The position numbers and the translations under genes are program-made. A stretch of DNA of 64,000 bases, taken from contig CP136061.1 of NCBI GenBank assembly GCA_032622095.1, forward strand, positions 57,491,301 to 57,555,300. The letters are read 5' to 3'. A model generated the notes under the pieces. The model saw only the letters and a list, made by a program, of their open reading frames with translations, made no database searches and was not told where the DNA came from. The DNA comes from Siphonodentalium dalli (lineage: Eukaryota > Mollusca > Scaphopoda > Gadilida > Siphonodentaliidae). Each line of letters opens with the position of its first letter. Positions within the stretch are counted from its first letter, which is position 1. Shown piece by piece: positions 11,521-22,196 of this stretch.

Positions 11521-14500
11521 ATGTGTGGAGACTGGAATCTGGTACAGAAACAAGACTTAGACACTTATAACTACAAACATTTAAACAACCCCCGCGCCCA
11601 AAATGAAGTTGCGGACCTTTCCGGCAGCCTCGAACTAGTTGACGTGTGGAGATTATTTAACAAACAAGAAAGACGCTATACGTGGAGAAGAAAATCCCCA
11701 GTTAAAATGGCGAGACTAGATTACTTTTTAATTTCGGAGGACCTCCTTAATCTAGTGGGAAAAGGACCGACAATTTTACCCGGATACAAAACAGATCATT
11801 ATATTATTTCACTCCCATTAAACGTCAGTGACATCAAGACTGGTCCAGGTTTTTGGAAATTTAATAATTCTCTGTTATACTGTAGAGAATATGTCGACTT
11901 AGTAAAAGGAATCATAGCTGAAAACAAAATAAGATATTCTTACTCCTCAAATGAGGAAAAAAGCATTAAAAATTGCTCCATTGGAAAACGACTATTTCTC
12001 GACGCAGTGTTGCTTGATATCAGAGGCGCTACTATACGATTTTCTGCAAATCGAAAACGTGAGCGAATAAAAATTGAGAAAAATCTAACATTAAAAAAGG
12101 CAAAAATTATTTCTGATCTTGAGCATCCATCATATAGCTCTGAAGAAAAGCAAAAAATAATGGAAGACTTAGAAAAAGTAGAAGTCGAAATGGAAGCAAT
12201 GCGAAGAGAAACAATCCGCGGAACCATGGTTAGATCTCGTGCAAAATGGATAGAGGAAGGCGAAAAACCAACAAAATATTTTCTAAATTTAGAAAAACGT
12301 AATTACATTTCCAAAGCCCTGACCAGCCTGACAGTGGCGAATGATAGTACAATCACAAAACAAACCGATATCATGAAAGAAGTCCGAAATTTTTATCTTA
12401 ATTTATACTCATATAGGTCAATGGACGATCGCGATTTAAAATCCCTTCTTAACGATGGAACCGTTCCTAAACTAAGCACCATGCAGGCCTCGAGTATTGA
12501 AGGACCTTTAACCTTGCAAGAATTAACAGATGCGCTTAAGACCACCAAAAATAATAAAAGCCCAGGGCCATCCGGATACACTTATGAATTTTATAAAAAA
12601 ATTTGGTCTGACCTTGGCCCCTTCTTAACAGAGTCGCTCAATGAATCGTTTTCAATGGGGGAGCTATCAATCACACAAAAACAAGGCATTATAACGTTGA
12701 TACCAAAAAAGGATAAAAATAGGCAGATGATAAAAAACTGGCGTCCCATCACCCGCTTGAATACATCCTACAAACTAGCCTCGTCATGCATAGCTGACAG
12801 AATAAAACGTGTGCTCCCATCTATAATCAACTCCGATCAAACTGGGTTTCTAGCTGGTAGGTATATAGGTGACAACACCCGACTTATATATGACATAATT
12901 CACAGGACAAAGCAAGAAAATAAATCTGGCCTACTACTCCTTATCGATTTTGAAAAAGCATTTGACACTGTTTCCTGGTCATTTATAAGAAAATGTCGTG
13001 ACCTTTTTAATTTTGGAGATGCAGTAAAAAAATGGATATCAATTTTGTACGAGAATGCCAGTTCATCTATTCTGATTAATGGTCATATTTCTCAGAGCTT
13101 CATGTTATGGAGAGGCTGCCGCCAGGGTGACCCAATATCCCCGTATATCTTCCTCCTCTGTGCCGAAGTTTTAGGGCTAATGATACGACAAAACAATACA
13201 ATTAAAGGGATTTTCCTCGGCGGTTCAGAGTACAAAATAACACAATATGCGGACGACACGACGCTCATACTTGATGGTTCTGAAAATAGTCTACGCGAAT
13301 CGTACTTAACACTGGACGAATTTGCTCGGGTATCGGGTCTGCGCATAAATCCTGAAAAATGTCAAGCAGCGTGGATAGGGATTGAGTCACAAAATAAAAT
13401 ACGACAAGTGCTTTCGGAATTAAACCTGTCTACCGTAAACACCTTTAATTTTCTAGGCATTCATTTCGACACTAATTTAACAAACATGAATATAAACTAC
13501 AGTTATAAACTCGAAGATATTGATAGGACCACAAAAATTTGGAAACACAGACTCCTGACCCCTTTAGGTAGAATAATAGTTATCAAATCACTAATCTTAC
13601 CTAAATTGACACACCTATTTAGGGCTCCCCCAAGTCCGGATACAGCCTTTTTGAAAGCCCTAAATACCTGTCTATATAATTTCATTTGGAATTCCAAACG
13701 CGATAGAATAAAAAGAAAACAATTATGTGCTGACCATATGTACGGAGGTTTGAAGATGATTAATGTTGAAAACTTTGATGCCGCCATGAAAATTACCTGG
13801 ATACGACGTTTGATTTGCAAACAATCGAAGTGGGCTTCACTATGCAATACCACCCCTCTATTAAACGACCCACTCCTTCTCACATACCACGCAAATTATA
13901 TTGTAAAGCAAACAGACAAGTTCGCAAATCCATTCTGGAGAGACGTCTTCCGCGCATGGTGTAAATTTATGCGACTAAATAATGCAAATGATAATATTAT
14001 GGCCTCAACTATATGGAATAATCCGAACATAAAAATCGGAGGTTCGTCGATCAACTTGAAGTCGTGGAAAGATGCGGGAATATATTATATAAATGATCTA
14101 TTCCAATCAGATAATAAATTCCATACCCCATTCACATTATATGCAACTTTCAACATCCGCGTCGATTTCATAACAATCAACAACATAAAGCGTCAGATTT
14201 TCTCATTGGCAAGTTCTCTTAATCAACGCTTAATCCGTATGCCATGTCCATTCCTACCCAACAATCTCGCTCCGATACTCCGTGACGCAAAAGGCGGGCA
14301 ATTATTTTACAAAACTCTAACAAATGGGAAAAATATGCCGAATGCATGCCAAAAATGGGAATACGAAATAGGCGAGAAGATAGAAAATTGGGAAGAATAT
14401 TTGAGCATGCCCTTTAAAACGACAACCGATACGAAATTACAGTGGCTCCAATTCAGAATAAACACACGAATTATTAGTACCAATAAATTTCTGAAGATGG

Positions 14501-14673
14501 CTAACCTTAGACTCGACGATTTTTGCAATCGCTGTAAAAATGTACAGGAAACCATATCTCATATTTTCTGGGATTGTCCCCACGTCCAAACCTTTATACT
14601 AGAAATTAAAACATGGACAAGAAACAACCAATTTCCAATTGATCTAACAAAAAAGAATATCTTTTCCTACTAG
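11521..14673 (+). CDS. LINE ORF2, rest of endonuclease, reverse transcriptase and C-terminal domain (1050 codons open)
   Basis: It begins CGDWNLV (metal-binding part of the endonuclease) and includes ARLDYFLIS and YKTDHYIISL, the SDH-like end of that domain. A linker with charged helical sequence follows, then the reverse transcriptase. Visible RT motifs are NWRPIT, DQTGFLAGR, LIDFEKAFD, GCRQGDPISPYIF and the catalytic YADDT at 13246-13260 (residues 576-580). A thumb and C-terminal region with a C-x2-C...H-x4-C knuckle (CNRCKN...SHIFWDC) follows near residue 1005. The enzyme would copy the element RNA at the nicked target. It stops prematurely at 14673; the expected last segment lies in another frame. 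This is the longest intact frame in the window, implying a fairly young copy. Confidence 0.9.
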   Translation: MCGDWNLVQKQDLDTYNYKHLNNPRAQNEVADLSGSLELVDVWRLFNKQERRYTWRRKSPVKMARLDYFLISEDLLNLVGKGPTILPGYKTDHYIISLPLNVSDIKTGPGFWKFNNSLLYCREYVDLVKGIIAENKIRYSYSSNEEKSIKNCSIGKRLFLDAVLLDIRGATIRFSANRKRERIKIEKNLTLKKAKIISDLEHPSYSSEEKQKIMEDLEKVEVEMEAMRRETIRGTMVRSRAKWIEEGEKPTKYFLNLEKRNYISKALTSLTVANDSTITKQTDIMKEVRNFYLNLYSYRSMDDRDLKSLLNDGTVPKLSTMQASSIEGPLTLQELTDALKTTKNNKSPGPSGYTYEFYKKIWSDLGPFLTESLNESFSMGELSITQKQGIITLIPKKDKNRQMIKNWRPITRLNTSYKLASSCIADRIKRVLPSIINSDQTGFLAGRYIGDNTRLIYDIIHRTKQENKSGLLLLIDFEKAFDTVSWSFIRKCRDLFNFGDAVKKWISILYENASSSILINGHISQSFMLWRGCRQGDPISPYIFLLCAEVLGLMIRQNNTIKGIFLGGSEYKITQYADDTTLILDGSENSLRESYLTLDEFARVSGLRINPEKCQAAWIGIESQNKIRQVLSELNLSTVNTFNFLGIHFDTNLTNMNINYSYKLEDIDRTTKIWKHRLLTPLGRIIVIKSLILPKLTHLFRAPPSPDTAFLKALNTCLYNFIWNSKRDRIKRKQLCADHMYGGLKMINVENFDAAMKITWIRRLICKQSKWASLCNTTPLLNDPLLLTYHANYIVKQTDKFANPFWRDVFRAWCKFMRLNNANDNIMASTIWNNPNIKIGGSSINLKSWKDAGIYYINDLFQSDNKFHTPFTLYATFNIRVDFITINNIKRQIFSLASSLNQRLIRMPCPFLPNNLAPILRDAKGGQLFYKTLTNGKNMPNACQKWEYEIGEKIENWEEYLSMPFKTTTDTKLQWLQFRINTRIISTNKFLKMANLRLDDFCNRCKNVQETISHIFWDCPHVQTFILEIKTWTRNNQFPIDLTKKNIFSY

Positions 14674-14708
14674 TGTTGAAACAATATATATAGAGGACCA
14701 AATTCACA

Positions 14709-14864
14709 CCGACACAGCTGTCGCTTCGCTTGTTCCTTTGCGATCTTCAATTTAGGTATGAATGCGAGAGATACAACGCAAAATGTAACATGAATCACGA
14801 CTTCGATAATCAGTGGCTGGCACTTCGAAATGCCTTAAAAAAAAAAAATATTATATTATATTAA
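14709..14864 (+). pseudogene. LINE ORF2 C-terminal tail in a shifted frame
   Basis: The frame reads QFRYECERYNAKC followed by QWLALRNALKKKN and a TAA at 14862-14864. This basic, aromatic tail with a closing 'W..l' resembles the usual C-terminus of Tx1/L1-like ORF2. Its frame differs from that of the 11521-14673 segment, so an indel between about 14660 and 14710 truncates the protein. Confidence 0.6.
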
Positions 14865-15606
14865 AAACCCTGTTTTTTACAGACTCAAAGTATACCCTAC
14901 CTTAACAGTGACCATGAACAACACACAGCATAAATCAATTACCCGGTACCCGAGCGATCATTCTCATTCTTATTGGTCCAGTAATACAGTCCACAAGAAC
15001 GTCAATATATACATGGTATGCTTAACCACGTCACAACATTTTACAATCGCAGTCCAAAACGCAATTCAAGCGAGCGTTGTGTATTTTTCCCCTTTGCTAT
15101 CGAACCAGGCAATATTCACAATATTTACAATACGGTCTCAATATGGTTAAATTTACTAATTAAACTGTTTATGTTAAATTCAGAACTTAAATCAATTAAA
15201 GCTGCACATAGTGTTGGAACATTGAATCTGCAAACCTTAAATATTGCAAACCATCGACCACTTTTGCCGGTTAATAAGGGAAATTTAAAGTTATTCTGAA
15301 GACAAACAAATAATCTATTGTTTTTTATTATCATTGTTGTTGCTAAAGAAAGTCCTTTTCAGGCAAAAAATATATCAAGGTAGTACCTAGTATCGATTAT
15401 TGGTCTTGCTTTTAAGTTGAACGATGACTGTTAAAATTGTCCTAACACATAGTGTGGCTTTAAATATTTTCTAATTGCATGTCACAGGTAAGAAAGTAGG
15501 CCAGGGCATGGAAGAGTGAAACTCTTCCATGTTTTGGACAGAGAGCATGAATGAGTGAATGTATTTTGTCTCTTTCTTTTGTTATTATTCTTCTTTATCA
15601 ATAAAA
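14865..15606 (+). other. 3' untranslated region of the L1/Tx1-like LINE
   Basis: It lies between the ORF2 tail and the poly(A) tract, inside the target-site duplications. It contains weak open frames only. At its distal end are the hairpin at 15507-15531 and an AATAAA at about 15599. Confidence 0.6.
15507..15531 (+). other. Hairpin near the LINE 3' end
   Basis: CATGGAAGAG, a 5-nt loop TGAAA, then CTCTTCCATG give a perfect 10-bp stem about 80 nt before the poly(A) tract. A 3' stem-loop can serve as an RT recognition element in some LINE clades. That role is inferred here. Confidence 0.6.
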
Positions 15607-15610
15607 CATT

Positions 15611-15628
15611 TAAAAAAAAAAAAAAAAA
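15611..15628 (+). other. Poly(A) tail of the LINE with upstream AATAAA
   Basis: AATAAA lies at about 15599-15604, followed by 'acatttt' and an A-run of about 17 ending in the second target-site duplication. This is the expected 3' end of a retrotransposed transcript. Confidence 0.85.
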
Positions 15629-15642
15629 CAATGCCAGAAAAC
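15627..15642. repeat. Right target-site duplication of the L1/Tx1-like LINE
   Basis: It is identical over 16 bases to 10323-10338. The first two A residues may belong to the poly(A) tail, so the true duplication is 14-16 bp. Confidence 0.85.
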
Positions 15643-17478
15643 AAAGAAACTTGATTCGTGAAATTCCCTCTTCGGACTTTTGGTGAGACCACACTCATTG
15701 TTTTTTGTTTTTTTTCGGAAGCTAAGGGTGGATACACACATGCATGTATATATAATATTTGTAAATATCGTGTATTTGGCGCTTTGCATGGCTCATACAA
15801 CCATGAAATATGTATGAAATATGTGTCCTATGCCTGACCACAGTGAGTCGATCTCCGAGCGTGCAGAGAGCTGTTGACTTGGACGAAGTCGCCAGGCCGC
15901 TTAAAATAATTGTTCGCGCGATAACCCAAATGGTGAACGTTCTGTTTAAATCATTGTCACTCCTACTCTTGATTTTTACACCAGTGATGGCCTCAGGATT
16001 TCCTCAACGCAAGGGCTATGCTCCCCAACATGGGGCTATATTACCCGGAAGCTACCGGACTGACCATTCCATTGCATATTTCCTCGACCGGGGGGGATGC
16101 ATCACCCTGAATCCTTCGTACAACAATGGAATATTAGTAGTACTAATATTTAAGTAAAACATATCTTGTGCATGAAGCATTCAATTAAATCCCTTAGTTA
16201 TTCGAAGCTTTCAAGAACCAGCCCCCTCCCCCAATCGTGGATTGTGGCCGAAGATGTTATAATTCAAGCATGTACAGGCTAAATTTGTGACAGTTAGGAA
16301 CTTGTTCAACCTTTGGCTTGAAAAAACATAATTATACTGTTCTGTAAATTATGGGTGAAAAATAGGGAGGTGTCACTTTTTATAATTTCAACGCTGTTCC
16401 TGTATTAATTTTTGGCGCTGTTATGGATATTTGCATGGAAATCCCAACTGAATGTTATCACAAGAGCTCGCTCTCAGATTATCAGAGCAATCTCAACAAA
16501 CCGGTATTGTCCTAAAAGAGCTTCAAGTTCTGCGTATTTTATTTTTGTTTTGGATAAACCCTCTTTCCAAGAAATAACGAGAAACAAATCAAATATAAAA
16601 TCGACAGATTCAAACCACTTTTCGAAATGGATTAAAACTCGTGAAAAACAGCAACAGATATCAGACAGGATTCATTCATTTCGGCGACCATGAAAGAAGA
16701 AAAGTTTATGATTGGCCTGAAATTTCTTGATATCAGTTTGATAATGGCCTATAACTATATATGTAAGAATGTATGCTCCAAATTTGTATTATAAAATTTA
16801 TGAAAATAACTACTTTATTACCATTCAATGACTCAAGCACATTAGTATCCCTATTGACGTTGTTCAACTGAAATAAATGTTTAGAACCAAATACAACATA
16901 AACTAGTCTGTCAAATAATAAATTATATTATTTTGTTATTGAAAAAATTAATCCGATAACTATTACTTTCTCTCTAACTCACCAAAGCTATCTCAAATGA
17001 ATATAAAATTCAATATCAAACATTGAAAGTGTTAAAATATCTGTGATACACGTCAAACACATAAATGGTCCATACGCCAGACTCAATATACACATTAACT
17101 CACTCTGGCAAATCTGTGGTCGCTCTGAACGGTGTCACTTGAAGCACGATGCAGATACGCAGCTATTGGGCTCAGTCTAAGATATTCCGTTTTTCCAACG
17201 TCCTAACCTCCAAGGGAAACTGTTCAACTGGGTGTGAACCGCAAAGAGACGGGTGTGTTTTATATAGGCAGTACCGCTTTCAGCTCATCCACCAAGCGAA
17301 ACTAGCCCAACCCCAAAAAAAAAATGTCCGCAATTTAGCGCATATCTATAAAATCTATAAAAGAAAACTGTTTTATTGGCGAATTTGGCTAATGGTTTGC
17401 GTTAATGCAATTCTAATAAGGCGTTCCACTAAGTAGATATGAAGCAACCCGTAAGATCTGCTCGACCGATTACATTGC
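15643..17478. other. Intergenic stretch, no gene recognised
   Basis: It holds several open frames under 120 codons (for example 15810-16157 and 17149-17436) without recognisable motifs. Poly-G and poly-A runs occur. No splice-bounded exon was identified with confidence. Confidence 0.4.
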
Positions 17479-18198
17479 TATGCCGCCCGAACAGTTAGTG
17501 GCCTCACGCGATCAGTGTCCAATATAAACCTCCTAAATGAAGTTGGCTGGCCAACACTGAGCAAGGGAAGAGAGATCCATAAACTACAAGCAATGTATAA
17601 AATAGTAAATGACGATGCCCCCGAATACCTACAAAATCTTCTAACACCTAGATCATCTGATGTCTCTGGATATAACTTGAGAAAACCGGGAAAATTCTAT
17701 TCTTACTTCTGTAACACCGAGCATTTAAAAAAATCATTCTTCCCCGCTACTTTAAAATCGTGGAATGACATACCCACAGAAATAACAGATGCCGAATCTA
17801 TCGCACACTTCAAATTTTATCTCGAATTAATAGATCCTACAGTAAAACCACCATCATACTTCTATACAGGTCGTAGAACGCTTAATGTCGCCCATGCCAA
17901 ATTGCGTAACAAATGCAGCAGCCTACGTTCCGATATGTTCCAAAATTATATCTCTGACAGCCCCCAATGCCATTGTGGAAATCCATGCGAAGATACTTAC
18001 CACTACCTCTGGGCGTGTCCCCTATTTCACACCGAACGAATGGAAATGTGTCAAAAATTATACCAAGAAGGACTGAAAATTACACATATCAATGATTTAC
18101 TTCTCGGAATTCCCAATATCTCAAATAGAAGAAACAAAATTCTCTTCAAAATAGTCCATCGATATATAACAGCGACTAAACGATTCGAAGTCGGATAA
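17479..18198 (+). pseudogene. 5'-truncated LINE, C-terminal region of ORF2
   Basis: The reading begins AARTVSGLTRSVSN, just upstream of a frame that continues LLNEVGWPTL and includes YNLRKPGKF, FFPATLKSWNDIP, HAKLRNKCSSL and a CHCGNP...YHYLWACPLF zinc knuckle. This is the conserved C-terminal region that follows the RT in many animal LINEs (an 'FFP.ti..WN.LP' block, then an 'HarLR..CS.L' block and a C-x-C...H-x4-C knuckle). The RT and endonuclease are missing, typical of 5' truncation during retrotransposition. The frame is open to a TAA at 18196-18198, so the insertion is not very old. Exact clade not assigned. Confidence 0.85.
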
Positions 18199-18460
18199 TC
18201 AAACGCATTTCAGAACAGCCACAAAAAGCAAATTAGTCACAAATCGGTTATGGCACCTCCCACCCCAAACCCCGAACCCACTCATTTGTAAATGTAAATA
18301 TGTTTAACCTATATATGATTTTGAATCTCTCCTTCAACATTTTGTATGAATAATATTATTGTAAACAGGGAGAGGGGCAAAGTAAGTTTTGTAACTTGTC
18401 CCCAATCCCTTTTGTATTATTCGATATACAAATAAAATATGTTTAAAGTTTAAAGTAAAA
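18199..18460 (+). mobile_element. 3'UTR and short repeated tail of the truncated LINE
   Basis: The roughly 260 bp after the stop end with AATAAA and a tail built on GTTTAAA (18441-18460, about 2.5 units). LINEs of the CR1/L2/I type often end in such microsatellite tails instead of long poly(A). No clear target-site duplication was found because the 5' boundary is imprecise. Confidence 0.65.
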
Positions 18461-19175
18461 GACCGTATTGGTGTTACCCGATGCGACAAGCCTTCGGGAT
18501 ACACAGTACAGCGCGAGTGTTATTCTATGGATGAGAACTGAGGACAGAAACAGATGTGATGTATACATTACTATGTCAAGTATCCAGGGCCCTGTTTCAT
18601 GAAGGCAACTTATGACATAGTTGGGACTTAAGATAGTCATAAGTTCAAACTTCAGTCATAAGTGCGTTTCACGAACAACGTCTTAACCTAAGATGGTCTT
18701 AACTTTGGTCTTAACTTTAAGACTGGTGTGAGGTGTCATAAGATAATCTTAAAGTTAAGACCTACGTTGTGATCCGCAGTTGGTCCGAAATGTGGATGGG
18801 ATCTAGTTCATGTATATATTATTATAAACACATTTAACTGAATAACACCTTGCTAGCACGGAGGGGTGTTTCAGAAATGGTAGTAATTAATAACCAACTG
18901 GTAAGCTTTTGCAGTGACGTGACCAGTGGTTGCAAGATTGGCGGGGTGTCTGCTACTAACTGTAAACCGCCAAGACCGGTCTATATATACATTTATAATT
19001 GCTGTAACAAAAAGAACATATTTACATAGAGTTGAACATCATTTGCGACTCAAATCACCCAATCGCACTGTAGACAATAATCATTGTGAGACAATTAGTC
19101 CCAACATTTTCGCATCGAGGATAATAGTGAATGATTTATACTCATTTTTTTTTTTCATAAATGCTTATGTCAGCT

Positions 19176-19201
19176 ATTATTATTATTATTATTATTATTA
19201 T
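19176..19201. repeat. (ATT)n microsatellite
   Basis: There are about eight consecutive ATT/TTA units in copy 1 of the repeat family. The second copy has only two or three units at the same place, so the tract expanded after duplication. Confidence 0.9.
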
Positions 19202-19440
19202 TTACTTGCCTTTCTATATTATTATGTTATAATTTGATTGTAAATTGTATTGTATAAGTACCCCGTATATATATCGGCAAGATAATAATACATAATATAT
19301 GTTATTTTATTATTATTATGTATATTATCATAATCTATTAACTATGAAATAAAAAGATATATAGCATGTATATAATATACGGACCGCGCGGGCACACCGG
19401 GATCCACGAAAGAACATATAATATCACTGTGAACCGACCC

Positions 19441-19534
19441 ACAGACCCCTGGGGGAATTACTAAAATACCAATATAGACTATACCAGTGGTATAGTCTAT
19501 ATTGGTATTTTAGTAATTTTCCACAGGGGCCTGT
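19441..19534. repeat. Near-perfect palindrome with 46-bp arms
   Basis: The arms 19441-19486 and 19488-19534 are inverted copies around a single central G (TATACCA-G-TGGTATA) with a few mismatches near the outer ends. Part of one arm ('tctatattggtattttag') also occurs near 2980-3000, so the palindrome derives from a dispersed foldback family. Confidence 0.85.
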
Positions 19535-20194
19535 GAACCGGCCGTCTGTTCACGTGTTGCTAATTATAAACGCTCTTTATTAGAAGTCGTTGATTTGGTT
19601 TTTATTAAAACATACATGCAGAATGTCGTTCAACGTAACGTACTTTCGAAGTTCATACGCAGTTTGTTAATTATAACAGACGTTTAGCACATTTGTCAAC
19701 AGAACCAGGGCAAATAGCATTAACATCATTTATATGTGGCTTCTACAAGTATGTCTCAGATTGGAAATAAGTCTATTTGGAGCACGATATGAAGTCCTAT
19801 TCACATTATAGCAATATAAATAAAGAGCGTTTTGTGTTAGTATTCCATGAATGTTGGCTCAGTGCTTCCATTGTGGTGTATTGTATGTGTATGCCGTCGT
19901 GGCGACATATTCGGTTTCCTGGTATTATAGATGCTTCAACGACGTATAATGCATTAGAACCTAATATCAGCATTGAAAGGAGCGAACGTATGTCTCGCGT
20001 CGCCGTTGTGGCATATTATATGGGTGAAGGTTCACATTCTGAGTTACGATGTATAAGTCCCTTTAATAACTGAAATAATATATTTGAGCTCGTTACGTTT
20101 GTATAAAATAGGCATTGGAAGCATGCAGCTATGTGTGGATGGGGTCTGACGCGAAAACACAGTTAAAAAGCGCGCTCGTGCAGTTAAGTATGTC

Positions 20195-21095
20195 GCGTTG
20201 TCAGGGGTTGCGCGATTGGCGGGGTGTGACCGAGTGTCCACGCACTATACTAACTGTAAACCGACAAGACCGGACTATACATTTCTAATTGCTGTAACAA
20301 AAAGAATATATTTTCATGGACTTGGACATAATTTGCTATTCAAATCACACAATCGTAGACAGTAATCATGTTGTGACACTTGGTCCGAACATTTTCACAT
20401 CTAGGATAATAGTGAATAACTTATACTCAGCTGTGATAAATTCTGATGTCGGCTATTATTATATGCTTTCCTTTCTATAGTATTATGTTATAATTTGATT
20501 GTAAAATGTATGTTGTAAACCATGCATGCTCTCCTAGTTGGGGGGGGGGGTGGCAAAATATATATGTCAAATGTGTGATTATGTGTTGATGCTGTACCAT
20601 ATGTTGGTAATAATAACGTATATGTCCCCCAGTATATATATTGCAGGATAATAACACATAGCCCGGGTATTTTATAATGACACACCGACGTGAATCTCAG
20701 ATCCAATGTATAACATTTATTACATTAACTATGAAATTAAAAAAATACCATTCGGTTTCCTAGTATTATAGGTGCTTTAAAACGTATAATGTAGTATAAT
20801 ATAATGCCAGCAACCGAAAGGAGCTAACATATGCCATTGCCTTAGTGGCATGTGCTATATGTGAAGATTAACCTTCAGAGTTATGATGTATATGTCCCTT
20901 TAATAACTTAAATAATATATTGGGACTCGTTCTGTTTGTATATATGATAGATCTTTGAAGCATTCAGTTATGTGTGCATGGAATCCGAAAACATTGTTAA
21001 AATTGTCGAGAGCCAGTCATAATCGCGGGAACTTAACTTTCTACTTACGATGTACTTAAGATTGTTTTATGAAACGCGTTCGTGAAACGGAAAAG
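20195..21095. repeat. Non-coding repeat family, copy 2
   Basis: It has the same ordered words as copy 1 ('gattggcggggtgt', 'actgtaaaccgacaagacc', 'gctgtaacaaaaagaa', 'ttcggtttcct', 'tgtccctttaataactt'). It closes near 21040-21090 with 'tacttaagattgttttatgaaacg', an inverted version of the starting motif. It is internally shorter than copy 1. Confidence 0.6.
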
Positions 21096-21386
21096 TAACA
21101 TCATACGTCATATATAGATTAAGTCCACCTTAAAGGTATGAGTGGCGTTCGTTTCAGAAATATTCATATTTGTTCAAATCGCCATCAACAGCAGGAATAT
21201 TAACAAACATAATCAGCGCGTAAATAGTATATTGTCGTCAAGACGTACGACGGTGTGCGTAAACAAGAGCCTGCTCGTGTTACAGAAGTTGTGCTTCTGT
21301 TTACATCACACAGCGCAATTCTATTGGTTAATCACACACAAATGATATAAACGCTCTTTAGTATTTCCATATCAGGAAAACAGTAA

Positions 21387-21545
21387 GCAATTATTTCATG
21401 TGTATTTTGGGAACAATCAAAATTGTTGTCCCGAGGTATCAGGAATGACTATCGAACTGTTGCCCAGGGCAACAGTTCGATAGTCATTCCTGATACCGAG
21501 GGACAACAATTTTGCCTGTTCCTAAAAGACACATGAAATAATTGC
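21387..21545. mobile_element. Foldback element with 79-bp arms
   Basis: The left arm starts GCAATTATTTCATGTGT and the right arm ends with its reverse complement. The centre is GTTGCCC-A-GGGCAAC at about 21466. The inner 50 bp are nearly perfect and the outer part carries small differences. It would extrude as a long hairpin. No target duplication is clear. Confidence 0.85.
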
Positions 21546-21719
21546 TTTGTTACCCAATTCATTTACTTGTATATAATCAGGTCATTGCTAATTAATCACA
21601 CTCTTTAATAGTGTTATTTCGAATTATGAGAACTAACTGTGACAATGTGGAAATCCGGTATAATTAAAAAACGAAACGGAAATTTCCGGAAATAGCCGAA
21701 ACGTCCGGAAATTGCAAAC

Positions 21720-21900
21720 CATGTAACAGTTCGTTCGGGTCAGTCAACAATTCGCCCGGAGCCAGTCAACAGTTCGCTCGGGTCGGGCAACAGTTCACTC
21801 GTGACGTCACGAAAGCTGACCGTGATTGCAAACCGGGCAACAGTTCATTCAGGGCGGGCAACAAACTCCAACAGTTCGTTGTGGCGTTACGAACGCGAAT
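21720..21900. repeat. Degenerate minisatellite 'caacagttcg.tcgggtc'
   Basis: The word 'caacagttc' or 'caacaattc' recurs about six times at roughly 20-40 bp spacing, with 'cgggtc', 'gcccgg' and 'gggcgg' between. The unit echoes the centre of the foldback at 21387-21545 ('gggcaacagttcg'), suggesting a shared origin. Confidence 0.6.
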
Positions 21901-22196
21901 TTGGGGTTAGTCAGTTAATTCTAAATCCCAATGATTTACGAAGTAAAACTCTACTATTGGGTAACAATGACAATTAACGCTCGTTATGTTTACCATATCC
22001 GAATCTAAACAAAGGCCAGGTAACGTAACGTTTTTGCTTTTGTTTACATAACAAAGGGGAAAAAATTGACAATAACATACTGTTTATGCCATATTTCTGA
22101 TATAAGTCTATATTTTACTATACTTTCTGTTTGTGGCGGTTTTTGATGGAGGTGAATATTTTAATAGCATACCCACCGCCAACGCCGCCGGTATCG

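Larger units (their letters stand above)
10339..15626 (+). mobile_element. L1/Tx1-type LINE retrotransposon, 5.3 kb, inactive
   Basis: The boundaries are set by a 16-bp direct repeat on both sides and a 3' poly(A) run preceded by AATAAA. Inside, on the plus strand, are an apurinic-type endonuclease, a reverse transcriptase with YADD and a C-terminal zinc-knuckle region. These lie in three reading frames, so the copy is dead. About 775 bp precede the endonuclease without an ORF1. Either the copy is 5'-truncated within ORF1/5'UTR or ORF1 is unrecognisable. The RT style (N-K-S-P-G-x-S-G-x-x-x-E, NWRPIT, D-F-E-K-A-F-D) points to the L1/Tx1 group. Exact clade not determined. Confidence 0.85.
18590..20160. 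repeat. Non-coding repeat family, copy 1
   Basis: It begins with the 'gggccctgtttcatgaa' and 'acttaagat' end sequence, followed by 'cttaactttggtcttaactttaag'-like words. It then has 'gattggcggggtgtc', 'actgtaaaccgccaagacc', 'gctgtaacaaaaagaa', 'ggataatagtgaat', 'attcggtttcct' and 'agtccctttaataact'. The same words recur in order at 20195-21095 and 22597-23545. No coding frame is shared among copies. It is probably a non-autonomous DNA transposon family or a duplicated non-coding unit. Confidence 0.65.

Noticed and set aside
11940-13883. Minus-strand frames of 60-126 codons inside the L1/Tx1-like ORF2
   Set aside because: They are shadows of the real plus-strand coding sequence.
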